DNA of 64,000 nucleotides from Microbulbifer sp. SAOS-129_SWC (lineage in GTDB: Bacteria; Pseudomonadota; Gammaproteobacteria; Pseudomonadales; Cellvibrionaceae): assembly GCF_039696035.1 (NCBI RefSeq), contig NZ_CP155567.1, forward strand, positions 3,963,001 to 4,027,000, read 5' to 3'. Positions within the stretch are counted from its first letter, which is position 1, and each line of letters starts with the position of its first letter. This document shows, piece after piece, positions 1-9,187 of this stretch. The position numbers and the translations under genes are program-made. Below the pieces are notes generated by a model, which made no database searches, was not told the DNA's origin, and worked only from the letters and a program-made list of their open reading frames with translations.

Positions 1-1053
1 CAGGAAGCGCACAATATTCTGCTGGATCAGGTGGATACTGGTGGACTCGAGTGGCTCCAGAAAGCCGCTGGACAACCCTACGGCCAGGCAGTTTTTATTC
101 CACTGTTTGCGCCTGCGCCCGGTCTGGAATTTGATGACCCGCGGATCGGTCAGCGGCTTGCCGTCGATATTGTCCAGTAGCTGCTCACGCGCCGACTCAT
201 CGGATTGATAGTTACCGGCATAGACGAGGCCATTGCCCACCCGGTGGCGCAGCGGGATGCGCCACTGCCAGGCGCTCTCGCGGGCGATGGAGCGGGTAAA
301 GGGAACCGGCGGTGCCACCGCTTCGGTCTGCACGGCCACCGCGGTGTCGCACGGCAGCCAGTGTGACCAGGACTCGAACCCCGTGTGCAGGGCCTTTTCA
401 ATCAACAGGGCGCGCATCCCGGTACAGTCGATAAAGAAATCGCCGTCCAGTTCACGCCCCGAATCCAGCTTGAGGGCACGGATATATCCGTTGTCGGGCC
501 GCAGCAGTACCTGGTCGATCTTGCCCTCCACGCGCTTGACCCCATTGCCTTCGCTGAACTCGCGCAGGTAGGCCGCGTAGAGGCTGGCATCAAAGTGGAA
601 GGCGTAGTTGAGGCCGTTATTCGGCAGGTGGGAAAACCGGTGTGCCTCCGCCGCGCGGCGCTCCAGGCAATATTCGCCAAAATCCCCGGCCAACCCCAGT
701 TGCCGGCCGCGCATCCAGAAGTGCTGGAAACCGCAGGCCCAGCAATCCTGGCCGGTGACACCGAACCCGTGCAGGTAGTCTTTGCCGCGGTCGCGCCAGT
801 TTTCAAAACGGATACCCAGTTTGTAGGTGCCCTGGGTCGCCGCAAGAAACTCTGCCTCATCAATGCCCAGCAGGCGGTGGAAAAACACCAGCGTGGGGAT
901 AGTGGCTTCGCCCACACCGACGGTACCGATCGCCTCGGACTCCACCAGGGTGATGTCCAGTTTGCCGCCCATCAATTTCGACAGGGCGGCGGCCGTCATC
1001 CATCCGGCGGTACCGCCGCCGGCAATTACAATTTTCTTGATGGCTTGACTCAT
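1..1053 (-). CDS. Flavin-dependent tryptophan halogenase-family protein (partial, C-terminus outside window)
   Basis: The frame is open from the ATG at 1053 to the window edge (351 codons), so only the C-terminus is missing. The N-terminus carries the FAD-binding GGGTAGW motif, followed by the GVGEATIP segment and the YKLGIRFENW stretch that holds the conserved lysine of flavin-dependent halogenases. The WxWxIP signature is present as WQWRIP and the SGFLEPLESTS segment is intact. By family this is an FAD enzyme acting in the cytoplasm with reduced flavin. Its true substrate is unknown, because TBDR-linked members of this family have no proven halogenase role. It is the last visible gene of a leftward TBDR/halogenase/cupin operon, 38 bp after the cupin gene. 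Family assignment is secure, function is not. Confidence 0.9.
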   Translation of the reverse strand, partial: MSQAIKKIVIAGGGTAGWMTAAALSKLMGGKLDITLVESEAIGTVGVGEATIPTLVFFHRLLGIDEAEFLAATQGTYKLGIRFENWRDRGKDYLHGFGVTGQDCWACGFQHFWMRGRQLGLAGDFGEYCLERRAAEAHRFSHLPNNGLNYAFHFDASLYAAYLREFSEGNGVKRVEGKIDQVLLRPDNGYIRALKLDSGRELDGDFFIDCTGMRALLIEKALHTGFESWSHWLPCDTAVAVQTEAVAPPVPFTRSIARESAWQWRIPLRHRVGNGLVYAGNYQSDESAREQLLDNIDGKPLTDPRVIKFQTGRRRKQWNKNCLAVGLSSGFLEPLESTSIHLIQQNIVRFL

Positions 1054-1091
1054 TATTACCTCGCCTTGTTATTGGCTCGCCTTTTCTCGAC

Positions 1092-2102
1092 TCAAGGCAT
1101 CCGCTGCAGTCTGTCGATCAGCTGTTTCCGCAATCCCTCAACCGTTTCGCGGTCGAGTTCTCCCAACACCCCGCGCCTGGCTTCGGGGATATGCGCGGCC
1201 GAATCTGTGCGGTTTACCACGAAGTGCTCAAATAAATGGCCCCACGCCTGGCGCTGCGCCTGCGGCAGTCCGCCAATCGTAACCAGGGCGTGCATCAGCG
1301 CATCGAATGGCAGTCCCGCCCAGGCGGGCGTCGCGCGCCACCAGTAGTTCACCAGTACGTTCAAGTCGTCGAGCCCCTCCACCTGGTGCCACCACATACT
1401 GGGCAGATAGAGCAGGTCCCCCGGCTCCATCGCGGCCACCTGCGCCGCATCCAGGGCCGCGCGGTATCGCGGAAAGCGCTCAAAATCCGGCGCGTAGAAA
1501 TCCACCATACTGATCGCCTGCCCTGCCGGGGTAAAGTCCAGCGGACCCGGGTAGAGGTTAGCCACCTGATCCGGCGGAAATATCGTGAAGCGGCGGCGCC
1601 CCGCCACCACACCGGCCAGGTTGTCCGGCAGGTCAAAATGCGCGGCAATGCGCGTGCGGTTGCCAAACCACAGGGACACCAGTGGTTCGCAGTCGGGCAG
1701 GTCGAGATCATTTTGCGCGCGCAGGCCCGGCAGATGGTGATCGACCGGTGTCGAGCCCACATAACAGCAGTCATCGCCGTAGGCACCGCTCTCGAGCTGT
1801 CGCAGCGTCGGTAGCAGCTGACCGGTGGCGCGCTCGAAGTTGAAACCGTCCAACTTGTCGTTGTAAAAAATTCGCCCACCAGTTTCCGCGCCCGCGCGGA
1901 ACAACACCAACGGCCTCTCCTGGTCAAAAGGCGTCAGGTAATCGGCCAGCTGTCCCGCACGGGCCGCCTTTACCATGGGCCAGTGTGCCAGTGTGCCCTT
2001 CATCAGCAGGGGCGTCGTACGACCGGCGACAATCGCCGCTACCTCCTCTGGGGAAACATCCTCTCTCGTCTCAACTGCGGGAATAAACTCGGGATATTTC
2101 AT
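1092..2102 (-). CDS. Cupin-like (JmjC/cupin_8 type) protein
   Basis: This 336-residue protein resembles cupin_8/JmjC-like Fe(II), 2-oxoglutarate-type proteins. A metal-binding HxD pair is visible as H155-F-D157 in AHFDLPDN, and a distal histidine as H239 in WWHQVEG. Spacing and order fit a double-stranded beta-helix fold. There is no signal peptide, so it should be cytoplasmic. Its ATG overlaps the stop of the upstream halogenase gene by 4 bp (ATGA type), so the two are translationally coupled. Cupin, halogenase and TBDR genes co-occur in many carbohydrate-uptake loci of Xanthomonas, Caulobacter and marine gammaproteobacteria. The reaction is unknown; hydroxylation of a protein or small molecule is only a family-based guess. 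Confidence 0.85.
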   Translation of the reverse strand: MKYPEFIPAVETREDVSPEEVAAIVAGRTTPLLMKGTLAHWPMVKAARAGQLADYLTPFDQERPLVLFRAGAETGGRIFYNDKLDGFNFERATGQLLPTLRQLESGAYGDDCCYVGSTPVDHHLPGLRAQNDLDLPDCEPLVSLWFGNRTRIAAHFDLPDNLAGVVAGRRRFTIFPPDQVANLYPGPLDFTPAGQAISMVDFYAPDFERFPRYRAALDAAQVAAMEPGDLLYLPSMWWHQVEGLDDLNVLVNYWWRATPAWAGLPFDALMHALVTIGGLPQAQRQAWGHLFEHFVVNRTDSAAHIPEARRGVLGELDRETVEGLRKQLIDRLQRMP

Positions 2103-3655
2103 TCGACGTGCACCCTCGGATGGGCGCCGTTGATCAACTGTTCAATCAGCTCACGGTTACCCGGCAGTCCATTGCGGAAGCTGGCCACTTGCCGCTGCAC
2201 TTCGGCGAGCTTTGCGCGCGCCAGCTCGAGGTTGTCGTCCGCACGCGGCGCGCGGACGAAATCGCACGGATATCCCATCCCATGCAGCACATAGCGATAG
2301 CTTGCAGGAGGAAACAGGGGCTGCGCTAGCGGAAAGTCCTGACGTGCCGGTGCACGGTGCCGCCACAGGGCCAGGTTTTCACGCAGGGATTCGGGCCAGG
2401 TCTGCGGTTCCCGGTGGGCGCGCCAGTATTCGGAGTCCGAACGCGTTGACACGGCATAGTGGAGCTTCAGGAACTCGATGATTTGGTCCCAATGCGCCAG
2501 CATCTGGCGATTAAAGCGCTTGGCCGCGATCCCCATCTGATCGAACTGCGCCGGCAGGAAGTCGCGTATCAGTCCGGCGGACTGTTCGATCAGCGCCAGT
2601 GCCGAAGCCTCCAGTGGCTCGATAAATCCGGCAGCCATTCCCACGGCAACGCAGTTGCGCTGCCAGAATACCGAGCGATGGCCCGGTGCGAAACGCAGTT
2701 GGCGGACGGACAGTTCCGCCGCATTGGCAATCGCCGCTTCCCGCGCGAGAAAATCGCGGAAATGCGCTTCTGCGGTCTCGTCGTCGGTAAAGTCACTGGC
2801 ATAGACGTAGCCCATACCACGGCGTGTGGGCAGGCCGATGTCCCAAACCCAACCGTTGGCTAATCCGGTCGAGCGGGTGACCGAGGCGATGGGTGCCGCG
2901 GCGGACTCGTGTGGCACCTGCACCGCCAGCGCTCGATCATTGAACAGCTCCGAAGCCTTGCTCACCCAGGGAATGCCAAGATGGTCGCCAATTATCAGCG
3001 CGGAATTGCCAGAGCAATCCACGAACAAATCGGCGGCCAGGCGCTGCCCTTCGCGCGTGTGCAGTGCCGCGACCGAACCGTCCGCGGCGCCCTCCACCTG
3101 TTCGACCTCGGCCGACAGGTGCTGCACGCCCAATTGCGAGACGCAATGGTCGCGCAGGCAGCGGCCGAACTTGCCGGCATCGAAGTGATAGCCGTAGTTG
3201 AGCACTCCGGCATACTCGGGGGTGGCGAGCTGCTTGGGGGCCATGCCCGCATCGCAGATAGCCGCCTGCGGCGTCACCGCATGGGCGTAGTCGTCAGTTC
3301 CCGGCTGTCGCGCCAGGTCCAGCTCGAAGTAGCCATGCGGCAGTGAAAAGGGATGGTAGTAGCGATCGTGCGCACTCTCGGTGTGCCACGACGTAAACAG
3401 GGAACCCTGTTTGAAGGAGGCGTCGCACTCGGCAAACAGGCGCCGCTCGGGAAGGCCGATGCGCCGCAGGGTCTCGCGCATGGATGGCCAGGTACCCTCG
3501 CCGACCCCGATCGTGGGGACGTTGGGCGATTCAACCACTGCAATATCACAGTGACCGCCGCGATTGCGGCCGTGTTCCGCCGCCAACAAGGCAGCCGTCA
3601 ACCAGCCGGCAGCGCCACCGCCCAACACCAGAATGGATAATGGTGCCTGTTGCAT
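2099..3655 (-). CDS. Flavin-dependent tryptophan halogenase-family protein
   Basis: This 518-residue protein begins with a Rossmann FAD motif (GGGAAGW near residue 12) and the GVGEGTWPS segment, which replaces the usual GVGEATIP. The halogenase lysine region reads SFKQGSLFTSW. The WxWxIP signature is altered to WVWDIG, and GFIEPLEAS is present toward the C-terminus. The loss of the proline in WxWxIP and the changed GEATIP motif set it apart from the other three family members in this window, so it may have a different substrate. It lies 125 bp after the TBDR gene, with a strong hairpin between them, and overlaps the cupin gene by 4 bp. FAD dependence is well supported; halogenation is not. 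Confidence 0.88.
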   Translation of the reverse strand: MQQAPLSILVLGGGAAGWLTAALLAAEHGRNRGGHCDIAVVESPNVPTIGVGEGTWPSMRETLRRIGLPERRLFAECDASFKQGSLFTSWHTESAHDRYYHPFSLPHGYFELDLARQPGTDDYAHAVTPQAAICDAGMAPKQLATPEYAGVLNYGYHFDAGKFGRCLRDHCVSQLGVQHLSAEVEQVEGAADGSVAALHTREGQRLAADLFVDCSGNSALIIGDHLGIPWVSKASELFNDRALAVQVPHESAAAPIASVTRSTGLANGWVWDIGLPTRRGMGYVYASDFTDDETAEAHFRDFLAREAAIANAAELSVRQLRFAPGHRSVFWQRNCVAVGMAAGFIEPLEASALALIEQSAGLIRDFLPAQFDQMGIAAKRFNRQMLAHWDQIIEFLKLHYAVSTRSDSEYWRAHREPQTWPESLRENLALWRHRAPARQDFPLAQPLFPPASYRYVLHGMGYPCDFVRAPRADDNLELARAKLAEVQRQVASFRNGLPGNRELIEQLINGAHPRVHVE

Positions 3656-3724
3656 TGCAGAGCCTTTACCACATCAGAAAAGCTTAAAACTACATTAACG
3701 TAAACCTTCACGCCAATGTAAATG

Positions 3725-3760
3725 CGCCATCAGGGGGCGGCCAACCGCCCCCTGATGGCG
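3725..3760 (-). terminator. Strong intergenic hairpin between TBDR and halogenase genes
   Basis: A perfect 16-bp stem (3725-3740 with 3745-3760) closes on a CCAA tetraloop. On the minus strand it lies 21 nt after the TBDR stop codon and before the next gene of the same strand. No long T-run follows, only a CATTTAC stretch, so it may be a partial terminator or an mRNA-stabilising hairpin that sets TBDR expression above that of the downstream enzymes. Confidence 0.7.
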
Positions 3761-3780
3761 AAACCTCATCGGCCGATGCC

Positions 3781-6714
3781 TCAGAAGTTGTAACGCACGC
3801 CGAGGTTGTAACGCGCCCCGGTTTGAATGGCGCCAATCATCATATGCTTATCACGACCATACAAACGCTGGGTCTCGTTGGTGAGGTTGATGCCTTCGAT
3901 GAATACGGTCAGGTCTTCCCGAATGTCGTAGCTGGCATTCGCGTCCCACTGCCCGTAGGCCTCGGTGTACACAGGGTTGCGCTCCCCGTTACCGTCAAAC
4001 GTATTGGTCAGGAAGTCATCACGCCAGTTGTAGGCGATACGTGCCTGGATGCCGTCCTTGTCATAGAAACCGATGACGTTGAAAGAGTCACTCAAGCCCA
4101 GCAGTGCAAACTGGTTCTCACAGCCATCACACTTGTTAGTGTTGAAGTTGTCGTAAGAAATATCGCCATTGACCGTGGTCAGGTTGACAATGCTGCCGAA
4201 GCCGGAGTCGCCGAACATATGCTGCACGGCCACTTCAAAGCCATCGATCGTGGCACTTTTGGCGTTAACCGGGGCGATCACAGTAAATTCCGCCGCCGCA
4301 TCTCCTTCCGCCGCAGAACCCACCACCGGTGCACCGTACAGGGATTCCATGTAGGCGCGTACCTGGGCCGGATCATCAGTACCCAGATCGGCAACCGCCT
4401 GTTCATAGCGCGGCCCCTGCGCCGGGTGCGCCAGATTGAAAGTGGTCTCCGTGAAAGAGCTCTGGCCGATGAAGTTCTTCACATCCTTGCGGTAGTAACC
4501 GGCGGATACGTAGCTGCTATCGCCGTAATACCACTCCGCAGATAGGTCGAAGTTGGTGGACTCAAAAGGATCCAGATCCGGGTTGCCGCGCGAGGCGGTG
4601 CCGCCGTTGAAGCGCAGCAGCGGGTTGATAGTCTGACCACCCTGGATATCGGCGTAGCCCGGACGCGTGATGGTCTTGCTGACGGAGGCGCGAGCAATGA
4701 CGTCGTCTCTCAGCGAGATATCGAAGTCGATGTTCGGCAGCCAGTTGCTGTAGCCACCTTCCTGCTGGCTGAAGCCCAGGCCACTGGTCTGCGCCACGAA
4801 CTCATTGTCGGCAGCCCAAACGATCGAGTCGTAGACCGGCACTTTCGCCTTGGCATCCACCTTGGTGTCCTCGAAGCGCAGCCCCATTGAGAGATGCATC
4901 GGCATCGCAGCTTCGTCCCAGGCCAGGTTGACCTGCGCGTAAGCGGCCTGCTGCGTCTCCACTGCGGTGCGGTCGGTGGTGAAGTCGTCGCTGGCACACA
5001 GCACGGTGCCACAGGGGCTAATGGTCTCGCCGTTGGCCGCAGCGATGGCCGAGATCGCATTGATCATGCCCTGGAAGTCCGCCGCGTAATAGTACGGGGT
5101 CATATTGGGGCTGTCGGCACTACTGAACTGATCCAGCGCGTCGGCCATGCTCTTCTGTACGAAGATATCATCCGGGTAATCCGCCGGTGAACCGTAACCA
5201 CCCCAGGTATCGCGCTGGGCATTGGCGAAAGCGGAACGGTTGGTCGATTCCAGGTAGGACACACCGAAGTCGATACTCTTGACCGCGTTGTTGTCGAGCT
5301 TGAAGGTACCGTCGAACTTCGCCTGCTCGATGTCGTGCTTCATGTAGCTGTTGCGGAAGCTGCTGCCAGAAGTCAGCATTTGCGCAGGATCGAAGCCCTG
5401 GCCGTCGATGTACTGGAAGCTGGTGGTGGGCAGGTCGCCGCTGTAGTCCACTGTGGTGGCGGCGCGGTTGAACTGGACACCAGCGATACTGTTGTTGGTG
5501 CCGCGACCGTCCTTCGCGCCATTCTCCGCCGTGGAGTTGTGGTAGTCAAAGGCCAGGCTCAGGTGATCGGTCGGATCCCAGGCCAGGTTCAGGCCTACGG
5601 AATTGTTATCGTTGACCGTGCCCCACTCACCGGCATTGAAGGTCACGTCGGAACCTGTGCCATCGGTGTAGACGATCGGTGCGACCACGCTGCCATTGCC
5701 GGAACCCTTGGTGAAGGAACCGGACACGGGTACGCCGTTGAACCAGGCACCCATGGCATTGTACTGCTGCTCCACATCCTGCTCGGCGTAGGTGTAATCC
5801 AGGGTCGCCTCGAAGTCGTCACGCGGGGCCCACTGCATAGTCAGCTGGGCGTTGGTACGCTTGCGTTGCAGCTCGCCGAAGGCATAGCCGACACCACGCG
5901 GTACGGAATAAACGTCACCTTCCTGCGGCGCATTTTCAAAGTTGGGGTTGTCCGGCGCAATGGAGCCCCAGTCACCCTGACCACCGGGGATGGTGTACCA
6001 GCCGGAAGGTGTTTCCGACTTGGCGTAGCCGCTGTCGCGCTCGGAGTAAGAGCCGGTCAGCGCGATACCGATGGTATCGTCGGCAAACTTGGTGCTGAAG
6101 ATGCCCGACAGCTCCGGGGTGAAGTCATTACCCTGTTTGTTGGAGGTATCGTGGGTGGTCTTGGCACTGAGATTCAGCACCATATCGTCCTGCTCCAGCG
6201 GACGGGCTGTACGAATATTGATCACAGAGCCGATGCCGCCAGTTGCCAGAGAGGCCTTGCCGGTCTTGTAGACTTCCACCGCGCTGACACTCTCGGCGGC
6301 CAGGTTGGCAAAATCGAAAGAACGAGACGCCGAAGCACCAGTCGCCTCAATATTGGCGGCCGGCATCACCCGGCCGTTCAGGGTAACTACGTTGTAGTCG
6401 GGGCCGAAGCCGCGCACGGTCACTCGACTGCCCTCGCCATTCTGGCGGTCGATCGAGACACCGGTGACACGCTGCAGGGATTCCGCCAGGTTGGTATCCG
6501 GCATCTTGCCGATATCCTCAGAGGAAATGGCATCCACCACCCCCTGAGAATCGCGCTTGACGTCCATCGACTTGGTAAGACTGCCGCGAATACCCACAAC
6601 AGTCACTTCTTCCAGCCCGCTGCCGCTTTGGCTCTGCGCCATGGCGGTACCGGTCAGCGCGCAGGCAATCGCCGCCGCTATGGATTTTTTCCTAAATCCA
6701 GCTTGATTACTCAT
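3781..6714 (-). CDS. TonB-dependent outer-membrane receptor
   Basis: The 977-residue protein has a signal peptide (KKSIAAAIACALTGTAMAQ) and a plug domain with the typical segments EEVTVVGIRGSL, SSEDIGKMPDTNLAESLQRVTGVSI and SRVTVRGFGP. A long beta-barrel follows and ends in a terminal phenylalanine (LGVRYNF), as expected for outer-membrane insertion. The plug resembles the Xanthomonas/Caulobacter TBDR group that imports oligosaccharides. It heads the leftward operon with halogenase and cupin genes and is divergent from a SLC45-type sugar permease, which suggests an oligosaccharide, probably alpha-gluco, as substrate. A GGAGAG sequence lies about 10 nt before the ATG. The substrate is inferred from neighbours only. 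Confidence 0.93.
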   Translation of the reverse strand: MSNQAGFRKKSIAAAIACALTGTAMAQSQSGSGLEEVTVVGIRGSLTKSMDVKRDSQGVVDAISSEDIGKMPDTNLAESLQRVTGVSIDRQNGEGSRVTVRGFGPDYNVVTLNGRVMPAANIEATGASASRSFDFANLAAESVSAVEVYKTGKASLATGGIGSVINIRTARPLEQDDMVLNLSAKTTHDTSNKQGNDFTPELSGIFSTKFADDTIGIALTGSYSERDSGYAKSETPSGWYTIPGGQGDWGSIAPDNPNFENAPQEGDVYSVPRGVGYAFGELQRKRTNAQLTMQWAPRDDFEATLDYTYAEQDVEQQYNAMGAWFNGVPVSGSFTKGSGNGSVVAPIVYTDGTGSDVTFNAGEWGTVNDNNSVGLNLAWDPTDHLSLAFDYHNSTAENGAKDGRGTNNSIAGVQFNRAATTVDYSGDLPTTSFQYIDGQGFDPAQMLTSGSSFRNSYMKHDIEQAKFDGTFKLDNNAVKSIDFGVSYLESTNRSAFANAQRDTWGGYGSPADYPDDIFVQKSMADALDQFSSADSPNMTPYYYAADFQGMINAISAIAAANGETISPCGTVLCASDDFTTDRTAVETQQAAYAQVNLAWDEAAMPMHLSMGLRFEDTKVDAKAKVPVYDSIVWAADNEFVAQTSGLGFSQQEGGYSNWLPNIDFDISLRDDVIARASVSKTITRPGYADIQGGQTINPLLRFNGGTASRGNPDLDPFESTNFDLSAEWYYGDSSYVSAGYYRKDVKNFIGQSSFTETTFNLAHPAQGPRYEQAVADLGTDDPAQVRAYMESLYGAPVVGSAAEGDAAAEFTVIAPVNAKSATIDGFEVAVQHMFGDSGFGSIVNLTTVNGDISYDNFNTNKCDGCENQFALLGLSDSFNVIGFYDKDGIQARIAYNWRDDFLTNTFDGNGERNPVYTEAYGQWDANASYDIREDLTVFIEGINLTNETQRLYGRDKHMMIGAIQTGARYNLGVRYNF

Positions 6715-7253
6715 GGAGCTCTCTCTCCCATCGTCACGTCGTTATTCTTTATTTACGCCAGATGACTACTACCCAATGGGGTCGAGTAGGATAGCGCTAT
6801 CTGGCGCCAGCCTATACTCCGATGCGCGACTCATCAGTGTCGTCCCAGTTTCGTTGAGGGGTGAAAAATGACCTATCCCACCTTTTCCCAGCCAAAGCGG
6901 GAAAGGAAAAAATTCTTATAAATCAACAAGGTGCGCATTATCGCACAAAAAGCGTGCAGGCCCCAGCACCCGCCGCCCCGACACCGTGCGGCGGCATCAG
7001 ATGCCAAAGGCACAAGCTGCCAATCAGAGACCTGCCGGGTGGGCCCCACCCCCGCGACGCCTGCCCAGTTACCGCACCCCGAGAGGCGGCCGGAAAAAGC
7101 AACCGCCTGCGGAGGGATGATTGCTTTCATTCCGCAGACAACGCACCCTACTGGTAACCGGGACGGCAACCACGCAGGCATCTGCGACCATCGCCTCCAA
7201 GCCGCGACCGGGCGGTACAAAGTTCTCGCGCACAACATCGAACAACAAGAACA
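6715..7253. promoter_or_regulatory. Divergent control region between TBDR and MFS genes
   Basis: This 539-bp non-coding stretch separates the leftward TBDR operon from the rightward permease gene and must hold both promoters. The clearest element is the palindrome GATAGCGCTATC (6790-6801), which abuts CTGGCGCCAG (6801-6810), about 80 bp before the TBDR start. These are candidate operator sites. The TGAAA..TTTCA operators seen elsewhere in the locus are not visible here. I cannot place -35/-10 boxes with confidence. Confidence 0.4.
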
Positions 7254-8774
7254 ATGACAATGCAAAAACCCCAGCTGAGCTTCTGGCAGATCTGGAATAT
7301 GTGCTTCGGCTTTATCGGTATCCAGTTCGGCTTCGCCCTGCAGAACGCCAACGTGAGCCGTATCTTCCAGAGCCTCGGCGCCTCGATTGAAGATATTCCG
7401 ATTCTCTGGGTTGCGGCGCCAATCACCGGACTGCTGATCCAGCCGGTGATCGGCTATCTCAGCGACCGCACCTGGACCCGCTTCGGCCGCCGCCGCCCCT
7501 ACTTGCTTGCCGGTGCCGTGGCCGCGAGCCTGGCCCTGTTCGCCATGCCCAACGCCTCCAGCCTGTGGGTTGCCGCGGGCCTGCTGTGGATTCTGGATGC
7601 CTCCCTCAATGTCATGCTCGGGCCGGCCATCGCCCTGCTCGGGGATATGCAGCCGGACCGGCAACGCTCCACCGGCTTCCTGATGCAGGGGTTCTTTATC
7701 GGGGTCAGCGCAGTGGTGGCCTCGGCGCTCCCCTGGATGCTGCACAACTGGCTGGCCGTCGGCGACAGCGGCGCCGCCGGCATAGCGCCGTCGGTGACCT
7801 ATGCGTTCTATGTCGGAGGCCTGATCATGCTGGCCAGCGTGATCTGGACAGCCCTGCGCACGCGAGAGTTCAATCCGCAGCAGCTGGCCGAACTCGCTTC
7901 TGGCGACAACGCCGTGTCGCTCCCTGACTCCGAAGCCCGGCCACCCGGCTCCAGCAGTTTCGCCAGCGGCGGGCTGCTACTGGCGGGCGCTGTCGGAGCG
8001 CTGCTGGTGGAGCTGCTCGGTGCCGAGCGCCAGCTGCATATCCTCTGCGCGGGTGCCGCGCTGTTCGGCGCCCTGCAGCTGGGCGCGCGCTGGATGCACC
8101 ATCGCGGTGCAACCTCGAATGCTGCCTACCAGTTCACCCGCGACCTGATGCAGATGCCGACCACGATGCGCCAGCTGGCGGTAGTGCAATTCTTCACCTG
8201 GTTCGCGCTCTTTTGCATGTGGATCTACGGTACACCGGCGGTGGCAAGCTATCACTTCGGCGCCCTCGCCGCCGACAGCGCTGCCTATAACCGCGGCGCG
8301 GACTGGGTCGGGGTACTGTTTTCGGCCTACAATGGCTTCGCCGCGCTGGCCGCCGTCGCCATTCCGCTGCTGGTGCGTGTGAGCAATCGCAAGATCTGCC
8401 ACTGCATCAACTTATGCCTGGGCGCCACCGCCCTGATGTCGTTTTACTGGATTCACGATCCCACCCTGCTATTGCTGCCGATGGTCGCCATGGGCTTTGC
8501 CTGGGCCTCGATCCTGTCAATGCCCTACGCCATCCTTGCCGGCTCCCTGCCGGCGCACAAAATGGGTGTCTACGCCGGCATCTTCAATTTCTTTATCGTG
8601 ATTCCACAGATCCTCGCCTCCAGCACACTGGCGCTGGTGATTCACCACTTTTTTGCCGACCAGACGATCTATGCCATGGTGCTCGCCGGCGTGCTGATGC
8701 TGGGAGCGGCAATCGCGACACTGTTCGTGCAAGACCAGCCTGCAGAAGTTTCCGTACCGCTCGCCACCGGCTGA
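7254..8774 (+). CDS. MFS sugar permease, SLC45/maltose-transporter type
   Basis: This 506-residue polytopic inner-membrane protein has about twelve hydrophobic segments. The loop after helix 2 carries the MFS signature as GYLSDRTWTRFGRRRP. The N-terminal FWQIWNMCFGFIGIQFGFALQNANVSRIF matches in character the SLC45-like proton-coupled sugar carriers that sit beside TBDRs in Caulobacter-type maltose loci, split here only by my reading of the family. It should move the glucose or maltose-type product released in the periplasm into the cytoplasm. It is divergent from the first TBDR and upstream of the second. The shine-dalgarno sequence is weak, and a second ATG lies two codons downstream. Confidence 0.88.
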   Translation: MTMQKPQLSFWQIWNMCFGFIGIQFGFALQNANVSRIFQSLGASIEDIPILWVAAPITGLLIQPVIGYLSDRTWTRFGRRRPYLLAGAVAASLALFAMPNASSLWVAAGLLWILDASLNVMLGPAIALLGDMQPDRQRSTGFLMQGFFIGVSAVVASALPWMLHNWLAVGDSGAAGIAPSVTYAFYVGGLIMLASVIWTALRTREFNPQQLAELASGDNAVSLPDSEARPPGSSSFASGGLLLAGAVGALLVELLGAERQLHILCAGAALFGALQLGARWMHHRGATSNAAYQFTRDLMQMPTTMRQLAVVQFFTWFALFCMWIYGTPAVASYHFGALAADSAAYNRGADWVGVLFSAYNGFAALAAVAIPLLVRVSNRKICHCINLCLGATALMSFYWIHDPTLLLLPMVAMGFAWASILSMPYAILAGSLPAHKMGVYAGIFNFFIVIPQILASSTLALVIHHFFADQTIYAMVLAGVLMLGAAIATLFVQDQPAEVSVPLATG

Positions 8775-8844
8775 CGATCGCTCCTGTTCGTTCCTGACAA
8801 TCCGCAGTCAGTCCTGTCATTTGCAGATTTTTGTTCAATTTGAC

Positions 8845-8880
8845 CTGAAAACGTTTTCAGTGAATGGAAAACGTTTTCAG
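8845..8880. promoter_or_regulatory. Pair of LacI-type operators upstream of second TBDR
   Basis: Two palindromes occur side by side: CTGAAAACGTTTTCAG at 8845-8860 and GGAAAACGTTTTCAG at 8866-8880. Their central CG steps are 20 bp apart, about two helical turns. The form, with a central CG and A/T-rich arms, is that of LacI/GalR-family operators. A closely related pair with the same spacing precedes the GH97 gene. The likely binder is the LacI-type protein encoded at 26698-27708. Confidence 0.8.
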
Positions 8881-8902
8881 GCCTTTCAGGCCCGCCTTTC
8901 CG

Positions 8903-8932
8903 TTGACGCTTTTATAAAAGCGTCATTACGAT
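8903..8932 (+). promoter_or_regulatory. Candidate sigma-70 promoter containing a 20-bp palindrome
   Basis: TTGACG (8903-8908) and TACGAT (8927-8932) are spaced by 18 bp and lie just downstream of the operator pair, giving a leader of about 250 nt to the TBDR start at 9188. The spacer is occupied by a perfect 20-bp palindrome, GACGCTTTTATAAAAGCGTC (8905-8924), which could be a second regulator site or a transcript hairpin if the start site is further upstream. Confidence 0.5.
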
Positions 8933-9187
8933 CATTTCAACAGCGGCACAGACAATAAATATTTCAGTAGCTGTCGCTGTTAGCGAATCTCGATGTTTAG
9001 CAGATGATGATGAGATCCTATCGACTCAGTCCGGCCACGGCCGCCTGCCCTCCTTAGCATCTTGTCAGCGGGGAATACCCTGACGATATCTACGCGCAGT
9101 CTCGTCCCGACGGGCGATCGTCGATCCGTGTCTGGAATAGCCCCCCGCACAAAACAATAACCACAGCATGGTCTACAGGGGAAATCC

